From NCBI RefSeq assembly GCF_011764565.1, contig NZ_AP022871.1, positions 9,052,320 through 9,116,319 on the forward strand: 64,000 nt of DNA, written 5' to 3'. Positions 32,245-41,328 of the stretch are shown one piece after another. The translations under genes were made by a program, and so were the position numbers. Below the pieces are notes generated by a model that worked only from the letters and a program-made list of their open reading frames with translations, searched no databases and had not been told where the DNA came from. Within the stretch, counting starts at the first letter, position 1, and the number at the start of each line of letters is the position of its first letter. Source of the stretch: Phytohabitans suffuscus. GTDB lineage: Bacteria; Actinomycetota; Actinomycetes; Mycobacteriales; Micromonosporaceae.

Positions 32245-34208
32245 TCAGGGAATGTCCATCGTGTACTCGGCGGTGCGCACCTCGCCGGCGACCTGGAAAT
32301 CGAAGAACGCGCGGTAACGGCCGGCGCTCGGGGCGGTCAGCCAGAACTTGACCGCGCCGTCGACCAGCTCGGTCTCCGGGTGGACGTGCACGTAGCCGAG
32401 GTCGCCCTCGCGGACCACGACCAGGTGCCCGTACGCGCCCAGGTAGCGCTCCAGCGCCGACGGGCCGGGCGCGCCGGTGCGGCTGACCCGGAAGAACATC
32501 GGCGCGGTCACGCCGACGGTCGGCGTGCCCTCCATCGACACCGCGAACGGCCCGGCCGCCGCCCGCGTCGCCGCGGCCGGCAGAGTGGCCGGGGTGTGGG
32601 CGCCGGGCACCTGGTGGTCGACGCCCAGGACCAGCGGGAGCGGGCTGCCGCCGGTCGCGGTGACGGAGAAGTCGGCGTAGACCCGGTAGCCGCCGGGCCG
32701 GGCCAGCCTGAGGGGGACGCTCCAGGTGCCGTCGGGGGCCATCGTGGGATGCAGATGCTGGTACCCGGTCAGGTCGCGGCCCACGACGATCATGTGCAGG
32801 GGCTTGTCGTGTACGACCGCGAAGCGCGTGGCGGCCTGCCGGTCGGTGCCCACGATCCGAAACTTGTAGTCCACGGTGGACCCGGCGGCCTGGGTGCGCC
32901 GGTCCGGCTGGATCGTGTACCCGCCGCCGCTGACCGTGGTCCCGGTCGCCTGCGCCGTGTTGCCGTCGCCGGGGTGGCTGTGCCGTCCGGTACCGGCCGG
33001 GTGCTGGTGGCCGTCGCCCGCGCTCTGCGCACCGGCCATCGCCCCACCGGTCACCGCGGTGACGGCCGGCGGGCCGGCGGTGGAGGGCTCGTCGCCGGCG
33101 CCGAGCCGGCCCAGCCCGAACCCGCCCAGCAGCGCCACCACGAGCCCGCCGGCCAGCACCGCCAGCCGCGTGTTGGTGAGCCCGCCCACCGGCGGCACAC
33201 TCTCCACATCGGACGCCGGCTCGGCGGTGTCCGGGCCCGTGGCCGGCCGGCCCTTGGCGCTCGCGGCGCCCTTCGCGTCAGCGGCGCCCTTCGCGTCAGC
33301 GGCGGCCTTGGCGCTGGCGGTGCCCTTCGCGTCAGCGGCGCCCTTGCCGCTCGCGGTGCCCTTGCCGCCGGCCCGGCCGGTCGTGCTCGCGGACCTGGTC
33401 GCCGGCCGGGACGAGCCGCGCCGGCGGGAGGCGGTGGCCGACGAACGGGCCCGTCCGGCCGGCTTGCCCGGCGTGGCGGGCCGGCGCCGCCAGCCCACGA
33501 AGCCGGCCACCGCCGCCGCGATCGCGACCGCCCGGCCGGTCCAGGCGATCCACCCCGAGCCGCCCCCGTCCCCGTCCGCGGCGGCGGCCACACCAGGCGC
33601 GGCGGGCGGGGCGGACGACACCGGCGGGGCGGCCTCGCCGGTCGGGCCACCGCCGGAGGTGCCGTGCTGCTCGACGGCGGCGACGAGCGCCGGGTCCGGC
33701 TGGTTCGTCGGCGCGGCCCAGCCCTGCGGCGCCGTCGTCGCCCGGCCGCTGTACGTGAACGTCATGGTGCCGCGCACCGCCTCGCCGTCGGAGGCGACCG
33801 ACAGGTAGCTGACCGAGTACTGGCCGGCGGCCGGCAGGTGCGCCACCGTGACCACCGCCGGAAACCCCGTCGCGTACTCGCGCGGCTCGAACTTCCCCTC
33901 CACCAGGAAGTACTCGCGCACCGGCTGGTCCAGCGGCTTCGGCGACCCGTACGTCCAACCGTTGTCGACCCGGCCGCCCCGGGCGCGGTGACCGTGAAGT
34001 ACGCGTTCGAGGCGACCTTCTCGGTGAAGTAGAGCTCCACCGTCCCCGGCGGCTCGCTGACGGTGGCGCCCTCGGCGGGCGTGGACATCGCGAGGGTGCC
34101 GTGTGCCGCGGCGGGCGGGGCGGCCGCGAGGACCGCGGCGGCGGTCGCGAGCAGGAGCGCGAGCGCCGCGGACAGCGCACGGCCGAGCGCGGTGGGGAGG
34201 GGGCGCAT
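32245..34208 (-). pseudogene. CopC-domain fusion with two membrane spans and His-rich secreted domain, frameshifted as sequenced
   Basis: Starts ATG 34208 (MRPLPTALGRALSAALAL) with a signal ending AAAH. The His after cleavage (HGTLAMSTPAEGATVSEPPG) is the usual CopC copper ligand. The frame breaks at the C-run 33977-33980; one added base restores TAPGGGRVDNGWTYGSPKPL. After CopC come a membrane span (residues about 210-235), a low-complexity Ala/Lys/Gly region with ADAKGAASAKG-like repeats, a second span (LAVLAGGLVVALLGGFGLGR) and a His-rich stretch (GDGHQHPAGTGRHSHPGDG). A beta-sandwich domain follows with GYQHLHP and GYVHVHPETEL. Probably copper handling at the cell surface; the two-domain architecture is unusual. 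Confidence 0.7.
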
Positions 34209-34310
34209 CGCAACATCATTACGGCCGCACGGTGCCGAAACAAGACACGACCGAAGCGAGAGGAACCGGACGACCTGGCCCGCACCCGCACCGGCCCGGT
34301 GGGCCGCTTT

Positions 34311-34368
34311 CGGCGGATCGTGGTACGGATCGGCCCCTATGAGGGCGGTTTCATACCACGATCCGCCG
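34311..34368. repeat. dispersed palindromic repeat A, copy 3
   Basis: Arms CGGCGGATCGTGGTA (34311-34325) and complement (34354-34368), with the same inner GGCCCCTATGAGGGCGG core. Lies about 100 bp upstream of the CopC-fusion start and is followed at once by repeat E. Confidence 0.85.
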
Positions 34369-34382
34369 CGATCGCGCCGCCC

Positions 34383-34510
34383 AGACACATTGCCCCGGCC
34401 CGCCTCAGCCGCGGACCGCACGCTCCCGCGGGCACCGCTGCGGCCGGCGGCTCGCCAGGGCTCGCCGACTTCCCCGACCTCCACTGCCGGCTCCGCGCGC
34501 CAAGCCCCAA
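34383..34510 (+). repeat. dispersed repeat E, copy 2
   Basis: Matches 9001-9127 over its length with scattered changes. Both copies are on the plus strand and each is close to a repeat A palindrome. No coding role recognised. Confidence 0.75.
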
Positions 34511-34698
34511 CCGCCCGGGGGTTGGGGTGCCCGCCGCCCGTCCCGGTCGGGCCGGCCCGTAGCCCTATGGACCCTCCGGCTCCCGGGTCGTCCCCTTGCT
34601 CGCGGACCGTGGACCGCTGAGGTGGAAGCGTTCGGAGATGGCGGTGTTGGTGGAGCCGGCGGCGAGCGGCTCCAGGAGCGGGGTCGCGCTGATGGGGA
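34511..34698. other. 3' flank of the ABC exporter gene, nothing recognised
   Basis: The minus-strand frame can be followed through this stretch without domain content. I see no hairpin comparable to those elsewhere. Confidence 0.3.
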
Positions 34699-36471
34699 TC
34701 ACGCTCCCGATCCCACCGTCCCGGGCACCAGGGACGCCAGGTCCCCTTCGGCCCGGCCGGCGATGCGCAGGGCCTCGACCAGGCGGCGGTACAGGTCGTC
34801 GGTGGCGAGCAGCTCGGCGTGGGTGCCCTGGGCGCGCACCCGGCCGTCCTCCAGCACCACGATGGAGTCCGCGTCGAGCACGGTGGAGAGGCGGTGGGCG
34901 ATGGTGACCACCGCGCCGGCCGCCGCCCGCTCGCGGACGCACTCCTGCAGGGCCGCCTCGGTCAGGCCGTCGACCTGTGCGGTGGCCTCGTCGAGCAGCA
35001 GCACGTCCGGGGTGCGCAGGATGGCCCTCGCCAGGGCGATGCGCTGGCGCTCGCCGCCGGAGACCGCGCTCGACGTGAGCGGGGTGTCGAGCCCCTCGTC
35101 GAGGGCGGCGACCTTGCCGTCGAGCCGGACCGCGGCGAGCACCGCGCGCAGCTCGTCGTCGGTCGCGTCCGGGTGGGTGAAGAGCAGGTTGTCCCGGATG
35201 GTGCCCGGGACGATGGGCGTCTCCTGCTCCACGTAGGCGAGTCGGGCGCGCACGTCGCCGTGCCCGTACGCCCGGTAGGGCCGCCCGTCCAGGAACAGCT
35301 CGCCGCTGGCCGGTTCCAGGAAGCGCAGCATCAGCGAGAAGAGCGTGGTCTTGCCGGCGCCGGACGGGCCGACGATCGCGGTGTGGCCGCGGCGCGGGAT
35401 GTCGAGGTCGATGTCGTGTACCGCCGGCGGTCCGTCCGGTGTGTAGCGGGCGGTGACGCCCCGCAGGGCGAGGATCGGCTGGTCCGGGTCCGGCTCCGGC
35501 CCCGCCGGCACCGGCGTCGCGGGTGGCGCCGGCTCGACCTCCAGGGCCTCGATCTGGCGGATGCGGGCCGCGGCCGCGACGCCGGCCTGCAGGGCCGTGA
35601 TGTTCTGGGTCAGCTCGGTGATGGGGCCCATCAGCTGGAACGCGTACAGCAGGAACGCGATCAGGCTGGAGATCTCCAGCAGCCCGCGCTCGGCCCGCCA
35701 CGCGCCGACGCCGAGGATCGCGATGATCGAGAGCTGGATGCCGCTCCACGCGATCGTCCAGACGACGGCGGTACGGCGGGCGGCGCGGATGCTGTACTCG
35801 GCGGACTCCCGCGCGTCGGCGACGATCCGGTCGCTCTGGCGGTCCTCGGCGCGGCTGGCCTTGACGGTGCGGATGGCGCGCAGCGCGCCGTCGAGCGTGC
35901 CGCCGAGGCGCCCGACCGACTCCTGAGCGGCCTCCTGCGCCTTGGAGATCATCGGCATGAGCGAGGCCATGATGGCGCCCACGACCACGACCGCGGCGAG
36001 CGTGCAGCCCAGCAGCACCAGGTCGAGCACGCCCATCAGGACCAGCGTGGCGAGCATCGCGAGGGAGCTGTTGACGATGCCGACGATGCTGGTCGACGCC
36101 TCGCGCAGCAGCCCGGTGTCGGAGGTGGCCCGGGTGACCAGCTCGCCGCTGGGCCGCCGGGTGAGGTCGCCGACCGTGGCCGCGAAGTACCGCCGGACGA
36201 TCGACACCCGGGCGTCCAGGATCACCCGCTCGGCGAGCGTGCCCATCAGGATCCACTGGCGCAGCGAGATGCCGGCGCCGACCACCACGAGCGCGATCAG
36301 CGCGGTCAGCGGCCAGGCCATCGAGCCGCCGAGCGAGTCGAGCACCCACTTGGTGACCATCGGGGTGGCGAGGCCGGCCGCGTTGGCCAGCAGGCCGAGC
36401 AGGAGCCCGACGACGAGCGTGGGGGTGTGCGGCGTGAGGAAGGAGACGAGTGTGCGGAGGCGTGGACCCAT
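34699..36471 (-). CDS. ABC exporter, fused membrane and ATP-binding domains
   Basis: 590 residues from ATG 36471 (MGPRLRTLVSFLTPHTP). An earlier TTG at 36507 would include the operator and is rejected. Six hydrophobic helices fill residues 1-300 (ABC_membrane type 1). The nucleotide-binding domain follows: Walker A GPSGAGKTT (about 370), Q-loop YVEQETPIVPG, signature VSGGERQRIALARA (about 475), Walker B VLLLDEATAQVDG and H-loop IAHRLSTV. It is a half-size exporter that must dimerise. The substrate is unknown; multidrug or lipid export is typical. It is divergent from a TetR gene with a palindromic operator between, so inducible export is likely. Confidence 0.9.
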   Translation of the reverse strand: MGPRLRTLVSFLTPHTPTLVVGLLLGLLANAAGLATPMVTKWVLDSLGGSMAWPLTALIALVVVGAGISLRQWILMGTLAERVILDARVSIVRRYFAATVGDLTRRPSGELVTRATSDTGLLREASTSIVGIVNSSLAMLATLVLMGVLDLVLLGCTLAAVVVVGAIMASLMPMISKAQEAAQESVGRLGGTLDGALRAIRTVKASRAEDRQSDRIVADARESAEYSIRAARRTAVVWTIAWSGIQLSIIAILGVGAWRAERGLLEISSLIAFLLYAFQLMGPITELTQNITALQAGVAAAARIRQIEALEVEPAPPATPVPAGPEPDPDQPILALRGVTARYTPDGPPAVHDIDLDIPRRGHTAIVGPSGAGKTTLFSLMLRFLEPASGELFLDGRPYRAYGHGDVRARLAYVEQETPIVPGTIRDNLLFTHPDATDDELRAVLAAVRLDGKVAALDEGLDTPLTSSAVSGGERQRIALARAILRTPDVLLLDEATAQVDGLTEAALQECVRERAAAGAVVTIAHRLSTVLDADSIVVLEDGRVRAQGTHAELLATDDLYRRLVEALRIAGRAEGDLASLVPGTVGSGA

Positions 36472-36480
36472 GGCCAGAGT

Positions 36481-36496
36481 GGAACACGATTGTTCC
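36481..36496. promoter_or_regulatory. TetR-type operator GGAACA-CGAT-TGTTCC
   Basis: A perfect 6-bp inverted repeat with a 4-bp spacer between the divergent ABC exporter and TetR genes, 9 bp upstream of the exporter ATG. A TTGACC element facing the exporter lies about 10 bp away. Position and symmetry fit autoregulated TetR control of both genes. Confidence 0.65.
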
Positions 36497-36532
36497 AATA
36501 CGGTCAAGTGGAATTCCTTATGGGCACACTGA

Positions 36533-36538
36533 TAACCT
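36533..36538 (+). promoter_or_regulatory. possible -10 box for leaderless tetR gene
   Basis: TAACCT ends 6 nt before the GTG at 36545; no ribosome binding site is seen. Confidence 0.35.
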
Positions 36539-36544
36539 GCTCAC

Positions 36545-37114
36545 GTGGTGGACACGCAGGACACGGCGAGCCGCGCACGCACGCGGCAGGCGATCATCGA
36601 CGCCGCCATCGCCGTGCTGGGGAAAAACCTGTCCGCCCCGCTCAGCGAGGTCGCCACCGCCGCCGACGTCGGCCGCACCACGCTGCACCGCTACTACCCG
36701 GAGCGCTCCGACCTGATCAAGGCGATCAAGGCGGAGAGCGTGCTGCGGCTCAGCCGTGCCACCGAGCGCGCCCGCCTCGCCGAGGGCACCGGCGCCGAGG
36801 CGCTGTGCCGGCTCTGCGAGGAGTATTTCGAGGTCGGTGACGTGCTCTCGCTCGTCTTCAGCGAGAGCCAGTTCCTCAGCGAGGACGACTGGTGCCAGTT
36901 CGGCGGCGCGGAGGACCGCTTCGGGGCGGCGGTCGAGCGCGGCCACCGCGACGGCTCGGTCGACCCGGACCTGCCGGCGAGCTGGCTGGAGAACGTGCTG
37001 TGGTCCCAGCTCTACGCCGCGTGGAGCTACGCGACCGAGCACGGCGTGTCGCGCCACCACGTGCTCCGGCTGACGATCCGCACGCTGGCCGGCGCGATCG
37101 CGCCCCGACCGTGA
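36545..37114 (+). CDS. TetR-family transcriptional regulator
   Basis: 189 residues from GTG 36545. The N-terminal helix-turn-helix spans residues 12-58: RTRQAIIDAAIAVLGK, then LSEVATAADVGRTTLHRYYP, the canonical TetR recognition helix ending YYPERSDLI. The C-terminal ligand and dimer domain (60-189) is unremarkable: SLVFSESQFLSEDDWCQFGG and ENVLWSQLYAAWSYATEHGV. It lies divergent from an ABC exporter and upstream of a co-directional MFS exporter starting 121 bp later. It likely represses the exporter and perhaps the MFS gene until a toxic ligand binds. Confidence 0.88.
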   Translation: MVDTQDTASRARTRQAIIDAAIAVLGKNLSAPLSEVATAADVGRTTLHRYYPERSDLIKAIKAESVLRLSRATERARLAEGTGAEALCRLCEEYFEVGDVLSLVFSESQFLSEDDWCQFGGAEDRFGAAVERGHRDGSVDPDLPASWLENVLWSQLYAAWSYATEHGVSRHHVLRLTIRTLAGAIAPRP

Positions 37115-37235
37115 GCCAGGACACCTATCGAGGGATGGCCAGCGGCTAAACCGCTGGACCGTGTGATCATATGCACCGAATATGACGGGGGACGGCGGCC
37201 GCCGCGACCGGCTGCCGGAATCTGGGAGGGGTCAC

Positions 37236-38813
37236 TTGACCAGCCAAGCCGCAGCAGCGCCCGACAAACTGGACGCGACAGTCCTCAAGATCGCTGGCGT
37301 GGTCGTGCTCGGCGCGATCATGTCGATCCTCGACATCACGGTCGTCAGCGTCGCACTCCCCACGTTCCAGACCGAGTTCGACGCGACGTACGCCCAGGTC
37401 GCGTGGACGATGACGGGCTACACCTTGGCCCTGGCAACGGTGATCCCGCTCAGCGGCTGGGCCGCCGACCGGTTCGGCACCAAGCGGCTCTACATGCTCG
37501 CGATCCTGCTCTTCACGCTCGGCTCGGTGCTCTGCGCCACCGCCGACTCGATCGGGCAGCTGATCGCCTACCGGGTCCTGCAGGGCCTCGGCGGCGGCAT
37601 GCTCATGCCGCTCGGCATGACGATCATGACGCGCGCGGCCGGCCCGGCCCGGATCGGCCGGCTGATGGCGGTCCTCGGTATCCCGATGCTGCTCGGCCCG
37701 ATCGGCGGCCCCATCCTCGGCGGCTGGCTGATCGACGCCGCGAGCTGGCACTGGATCTTCCTGATCAACCTCCCGATCGGCGCCGTCGCGCTCGTGTACG
37801 CCTACTTCGCCCTGCCCAAGGACTCGAACGAGCCGTCGCAGTCGTTCGACTTCGTCGGCATGCTGATGCTGTCGCCGGGCCTGGCCCTGTTCCTGTACGG
37901 CGTCTCGTCGCTGCCCGAGACCGGCACGATCTCCGCCCCCCGGGTCTGGGCCACGATGCTCGTCGGCGCGCTGCTGGTGATCGGCTTCGTGTTCTACTCG
38001 TTCAAGCCCCGGCACCCGCTGCTCGACCTGCGCCTGTTCCGCAACCGCAACCTGACGGTCGCGACGGTCTCGCTGTTCGTTTTCATCATCGCGTTCATGG
38101 GCGCCGGCCTGCTCTTCCCGAGCTACTTCCTGCAGGTGCGCGGCGAGTCGACGCTCCACGCCGGCCTGCTGATGGCACCCCAGGGCATCGGCGCGATGCT
38201 GACCATGCCGATCGCCGGCACCCTCGCCGACAGGATCCCGGTCGGCCGCACGGTGCCGTTCGCGATGGCGCTGATCGCCGCCGGCTTCCTCACCTTCACC
38301 CAGGTCGGCACCGACACGTCGTACTGGCTGCTGTGCGGCTCGCTCTTCGTGATGGGCCTCGGCATGGGCGGCACGATGATGCCGATCATGACCTCCGCGC
38401 TGCGCACGCTGACCAGCCACGACACGGCCCGCGGCTCCACACTGGTCAACATCCTGCAGCAGATCGGCAGCTCGGTCGGCGCCGCCATCATGTCGGTCAT
38501 CCTCACCAGCCAGCTCAACGGCTCGCAGGCCATCCCCGGCCTCACCGACCCGCGCGACGGCGAGCCGATCACCGAGGCGGGCGCGGCCATCGCCGTACAG
38601 CACGGCGCGCAGCTGCCGATCGACCAGTCCACGTTCGAGCGCGGCCTCGCGTTCGTGGCCGACTCGTTCGCCACGACGTTCTGGGTCGGCTTCGTGCTCG
38701 TGCTCTGCACGTTCATCCCGATCGCGTTCCTGCCCCGCAGGCGCGAGGTCTCGCACCTGCTGGACGACGTGCCCGGCGCCAAGGCCGCGCCGGCGCCCAC
38801 GATGATCCACTGA
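37236..38813 (+). CDS. MFS transporter, DHA2 (EmrB/QacA) family
   Basis: 525 residues from TTG 37236, chosen because GGAGGGG lies 5 nt upstream; an in-frame ATG at 37182 lacks a site. A 14-helix pattern with MSILDITVVSVALPTFQTEF in helix 1, motif A SGWAADRFGTKRLYM, motif C-like GIPMLLGPIGGPILGGWLID, and TLVNILQQIGSSVGAAIM near helix 11. Expected to be a proton-coupled drug or metabolite exporter in the cytoplasmic membrane. It follows the TetR gene on the same strand and may share its control. Confidence 0.88.
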   Translation: MTSQAAAAPDKLDATVLKIAGVVVLGAIMSILDITVVSVALPTFQTEFDATYAQVAWTMTGYTLALATVIPLSGWAADRFGTKRLYMLAILLFTLGSVLCATADSIGQLIAYRVLQGLGGGMLMPLGMTIMTRAAGPARIGRLMAVLGIPMLLGPIGGPILGGWLIDAASWHWIFLINLPIGAVALVYAYFALPKDSNEPSQSFDFVGMLMLSPGLALFLYGVSSLPETGTISAPRVWATMLVGALLVIGFVFYSFKPRHPLLDLRLFRNRNLTVATVSLFVFIIAFMGAGLLFPSYFLQVRGESTLHAGLLMAPQGIGAMLTMPIAGTLADRIPVGRTVPFAMALIAAGFLTFTQVGTDTSYWLLCGSLFVMGLGMGGTMMPIMTSALRTLTSHDTARGSTLVNILQQIGSSVGAAIMSVILTSQLNGSQAIPGLTDPRDGEPITEAGAAIAVQHGAQLPIDQSTFERGLAFVADSFATTFWVGFVLVLCTFIPIAFLPRRREVSHLLDDVPGAKAAPAPTMIH

Positions 38814-38828
38814 CGGGTCCGACCAACG

Positions 38829-38864
38829 GGTGCCCGCCACGTCCGGCCGGACGTGGCGGGCACC
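38829..38864. terminator. bidirectional hairpin terminator
   Basis: A perfect 18-bp inverted repeat with no spacer: GGTGCCCGCCACGTCCGG (38829-38846) and its complement (38847-38864). It lies between the convergent ends of two MFS genes and should stop transcription both ways. Confidence 0.8.
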
Positions 38865-38873
38865 TTCCGTGGC

Positions 38874-40439
38874 TCAGGCGGCGCTCAGCGCCGGCTCCTC
38901 GTCGTGACCGGGAGCCGCGTCCGGCGCGGGTGCGGGCCGGCCGGACGGCGGTACGTGTCGCAGCGTCACGATCGACACCACCGCGAGCGCCGCGAACAGC
39001 ACGGCCGCCAGCCCCAGCACCACGTGCATCCCGCCGGTGAACGCGGCCTGCGCCGACTCCAGCAGCCCACCGCCGGCCGGGCCGGGCAGCTGGCCGGCGA
39101 CCGTGGTGGCGCCCACGACGTTCTCCCCCGCCTTACCGGCCAGGTCGGCCGGCACGCCCGCGGGCACCTCGACCCGGTCGCGGAAGGCGGCCGTGGCGAT
39201 CGAGCCGAAGACCGCGACGCCCAGCGCCAGCCCGAACTCGCCGCTGGTCGACGAGAGCGAGCCGGCCGAGCCGGCCTTCTCCGGCGGGGCGGAGGTCATG
39301 ACGATGGTGTTGCTCATGACGCCGATCGGGCTGGTGCCCACGTAGAGCACGAACAGCGCGGCCACCAGCCAACCGATCCCGGCGGCCGGGCCGATCCGGG
39401 TGGACGCCAGCGCGGCCGCGGCGGCGAGCACGAGGCCGGCGGAGAAGATGTACGCCGGGCGGACGGTGCGGGCCAGGGCCGGGCCGAGGTTGCCGGCCAC
39501 GATCATCGCCAGTGACGGCGGGAGCATCCACAGGCCGACCGCGAGCGGGCTGAGCCCCTTGACCACCTGCAGGTACTGCGTGACCACCAGGCCCACGCCG
39601 GCCAGGGTGAACGCGAGCACGAACGCCAGCGTCAGCGCGCCGCGCAGGCCCCGGTCGGCGAACAGGCGCAGGTCGAGCAGCGGGCTGGCCAGGCGGCGCT
39701 GCCGGGACACGAAGACCGCCCCGGACGCGAGGCCCACGGCCAGCGCGGCCACCGCCAGCGGGCCCGGGCCGCCGCGGGCGATCTCCTTGAGGCCGTACAC
39801 GAACGGCAGGATCGCGGCCAGCGACAGCGCGACGCTCAGCGGGTCGAGGCGGCCGCCGGTACGCTCGCGCGACTCGGGCACCAGGAACGGGCCGGTCACC
39901 AGCAGCAGCCCCATCACCGGCACGCCGATCAGGAAGGCGGCGCCCCACCAGTACGCGCCGAGCAGCAGCCCGCCGATCGACGGGCCGACCACCACACCGA
40001 CCATGATCGAGGTGCCCCAGACGCCGTAGGCGGCGCCGAGCTGCCTCGGGTCGGTGAAGAGGTCGCGGATCAGGGCGAGGACCGAGGGCATGACGGTGGC
40101 GGCGGCGACGCCGAGCACGGCGCGGGCGCCGACGAGGGTGGCGACCGAGGACGAGTACGCGGCCAGCACCGAGGCCGCCATGAAGACCGCGGCGCCGGTC
40201 AGCAGCACCTTGCGATGGCCTATCCGGTCGCCGAGGTTACCCATCGTGACGAGGAAGCCGGCGATCATGAAGCCGTAGACGTCCATGATCCAGAGCTGGG
40301 CCGCGCTGCCCGCGCCGAGGTCGGCGCTGAGCCGGGGCAGCGCGAGGAACAGCACGTTGATGTCCACCACCGCGAGCATCGTGGGCAGGCAGAGGACGGC
40401 GAGCGCGAGCCAGGAACGGGGTCCGGCCTTGGTCGGCAT
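38874..40439 (-). CDS. MFS transporter, DHA2 family (SmvA/LfrA-like)
   Basis: 521 residues from ATG 40439, with GGAG upstream. Fourteen hydrophobic segments. Helix 1 has AVVDINVLFLALPRLSADL and motif A is MGNLGDRIGHRKVLL. The helix-5 segment reads WGTSIMVGVVVGPSIGGLLL, and a loop carries LDLRLFADRGLRGALTL. This subgroup includes quaternary-ammonium and multidrug exporters such as SmvA, LfrA and QacA. Its start is 107 bp downstream of the SDR gene on the same strand, so it could be the last gene of that transcription unit, but its drug-exporter motifs argue for independent use. Confidence 0.87.
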   Translation of the reverse strand: MPTKAGPRSWLALAVLCLPTMLAVVDINVLFLALPRLSADLGAGSAAQLWIMDVYGFMIAGFLVTMGNLGDRIGHRKVLLTGAAVFMAASVLAAYSSSVATLVGARAVLGVAAATVMPSVLALIRDLFTDPRQLGAAYGVWGTSIMVGVVVGPSIGGLLLGAYWWGAAFLIGVPVMGLLLVTGPFLVPESRERTGGRLDPLSVALSLAAILPFVYGLKEIARGGPGPLAVAALAVGLASGAVFVSRQRRLASPLLDLRLFADRGLRGALTLAFVLAFTLAGVGLVVTQYLQVVKGLSPLAVGLWMLPPSLAMIVAGNLGPALARTVRPAYIFSAGLVLAAAAALASTRIGPAAGIGWLVAALFVLYVGTSPIGVMSNTIVMTSAPPEKAGSAGSLSSTSGEFGLALGVAVFGSIATAAFRDRVEVPAGVPADLAGKAGENVVGATTVAGQLPGPAGGGLLESAQAAFTGGMHVVLGLAAVLFAALAVVSIVTLRHVPPSGRPAPAPDAAPGHDEEPALSAA

Positions 40440-40545
40440 GGTGCGATCTCCTTACGGTGCGTGGTGGCGCGCTCTGCGCCTCCCACACACGCGTCGCCCG
40501 AGCCACCCCCGGGATCGACACCACCGACCGAGAAAAATCTCCGGG

Positions 40546-41328
40546 TCAGCTCTGGTCGTCGTGGCGCCAGCCCAGGACGCGTTCGGCCTTGGCGCAGTCG
40601 AAGAGACCGGTGTGGCCGGGCAGCTCGCGGCGCAGCGGCACCTCCGGGTAGTACGTGGCGACGAGCTGCGCCGTCGGAGTGTCCACGAGGGTCCGCGGCG
40701 CCACGATGTAGAACACCTCGTGGCCGCGGAAGTCGGCGGTCAGCGCCAGCAGGAAGGCGCGGGCCACGGCCGGGCGCAGCACGTACCCCCACAGGTCGCG
40801 GATCGCGGAGCCGTCGCCGGCGGTGGCGCCGTCCGGCCGTCCGGTGCGCACGCCGTGCAGGCGCAGGCTGGCGATGGACATGTGCGGGTACCGGCGGGCG
40901 ACGCTGTCCGCCTGCGCCTCGCCGATCCACTTCGAGAGGCTGTACGGGTCCTCGTTGTACGTCGGGTGCGCCTCGTCCAGCGGCAGGTAGTCGTAGCGGG
41001 GGCGGCGGGAGTAGACGCCGCCGACCGCGTTGACGCTGGAGGCGAGGCAGACCCGGGCGATGCCGGCCTCGGCCGCGACCCGCAGCGCGTTGTAGCTGGC
41101 GGTGACGTTGTTGTGGTGCACCTCGTGGTCCGGGCGCAGCTCCGGCCCGGGGTGCGCGGCCAGGTGCACGAGCGCGCCGCACCCCCGGACCGCGGCGGCC
41201 AGCGTGTCGTAGGAGGTCACGTCGACCTCCGGCAGGTCGAGCGGCACCACCTCGTGCCCCCGCGCCCCGGCGAGGTCGACGACCGCGCGCCCGACCCGGC
41301 CGGCCGCGCCGGTGACCGCGATCCTCAC
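40546..41328 (-). CDS. NAD-dependent epimerase/dehydratase-family protein (uronate-dehydrogenase-like)
   Basis: 260 residues from GTG 41328; the start overlaps the ALDH stop. Extended SDR fold: nucleotide-binding VTGAAGRVGRAV at the N-terminus, ALVHLAAHPGPE, VCLASSVNAVGG with the catalytic Ser region, and a YxxxK active site in PYSLSKWIGE (about residue 140). The short length and the gene context (with an FAH-family dehydratase and a semialdehyde dehydrogenase) favour a uronate or aldose dehydrogenase over a nucleotide-sugar epimerase. Substrate not proven. Third gene of a tight three-gene operon. Confidence 0.75.
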   Translation of the reverse strand: MRIAVTGAAGRVGRAVVDLAGARGHEVVPLDLPEVDVTSYDTLAAAVRGCGALVHLAAHPGPELRPDHEVHHNNVTASYNALRVAAEAGIARVCLASSVNAVGGVYSRRPRYDYLPLDEAHPTYNEDPYSLSKWIGEAQADSVARRYPHMSIASLRLHGVRTGRPDGATAGDGSAIRDLWGYVLRPAVARAFLLALTADFRGHEVFYIVAPRTLVDTPTAQLVATYYPEVPLRRELPGHTGLFDCAKAERVLGWRHDDQS

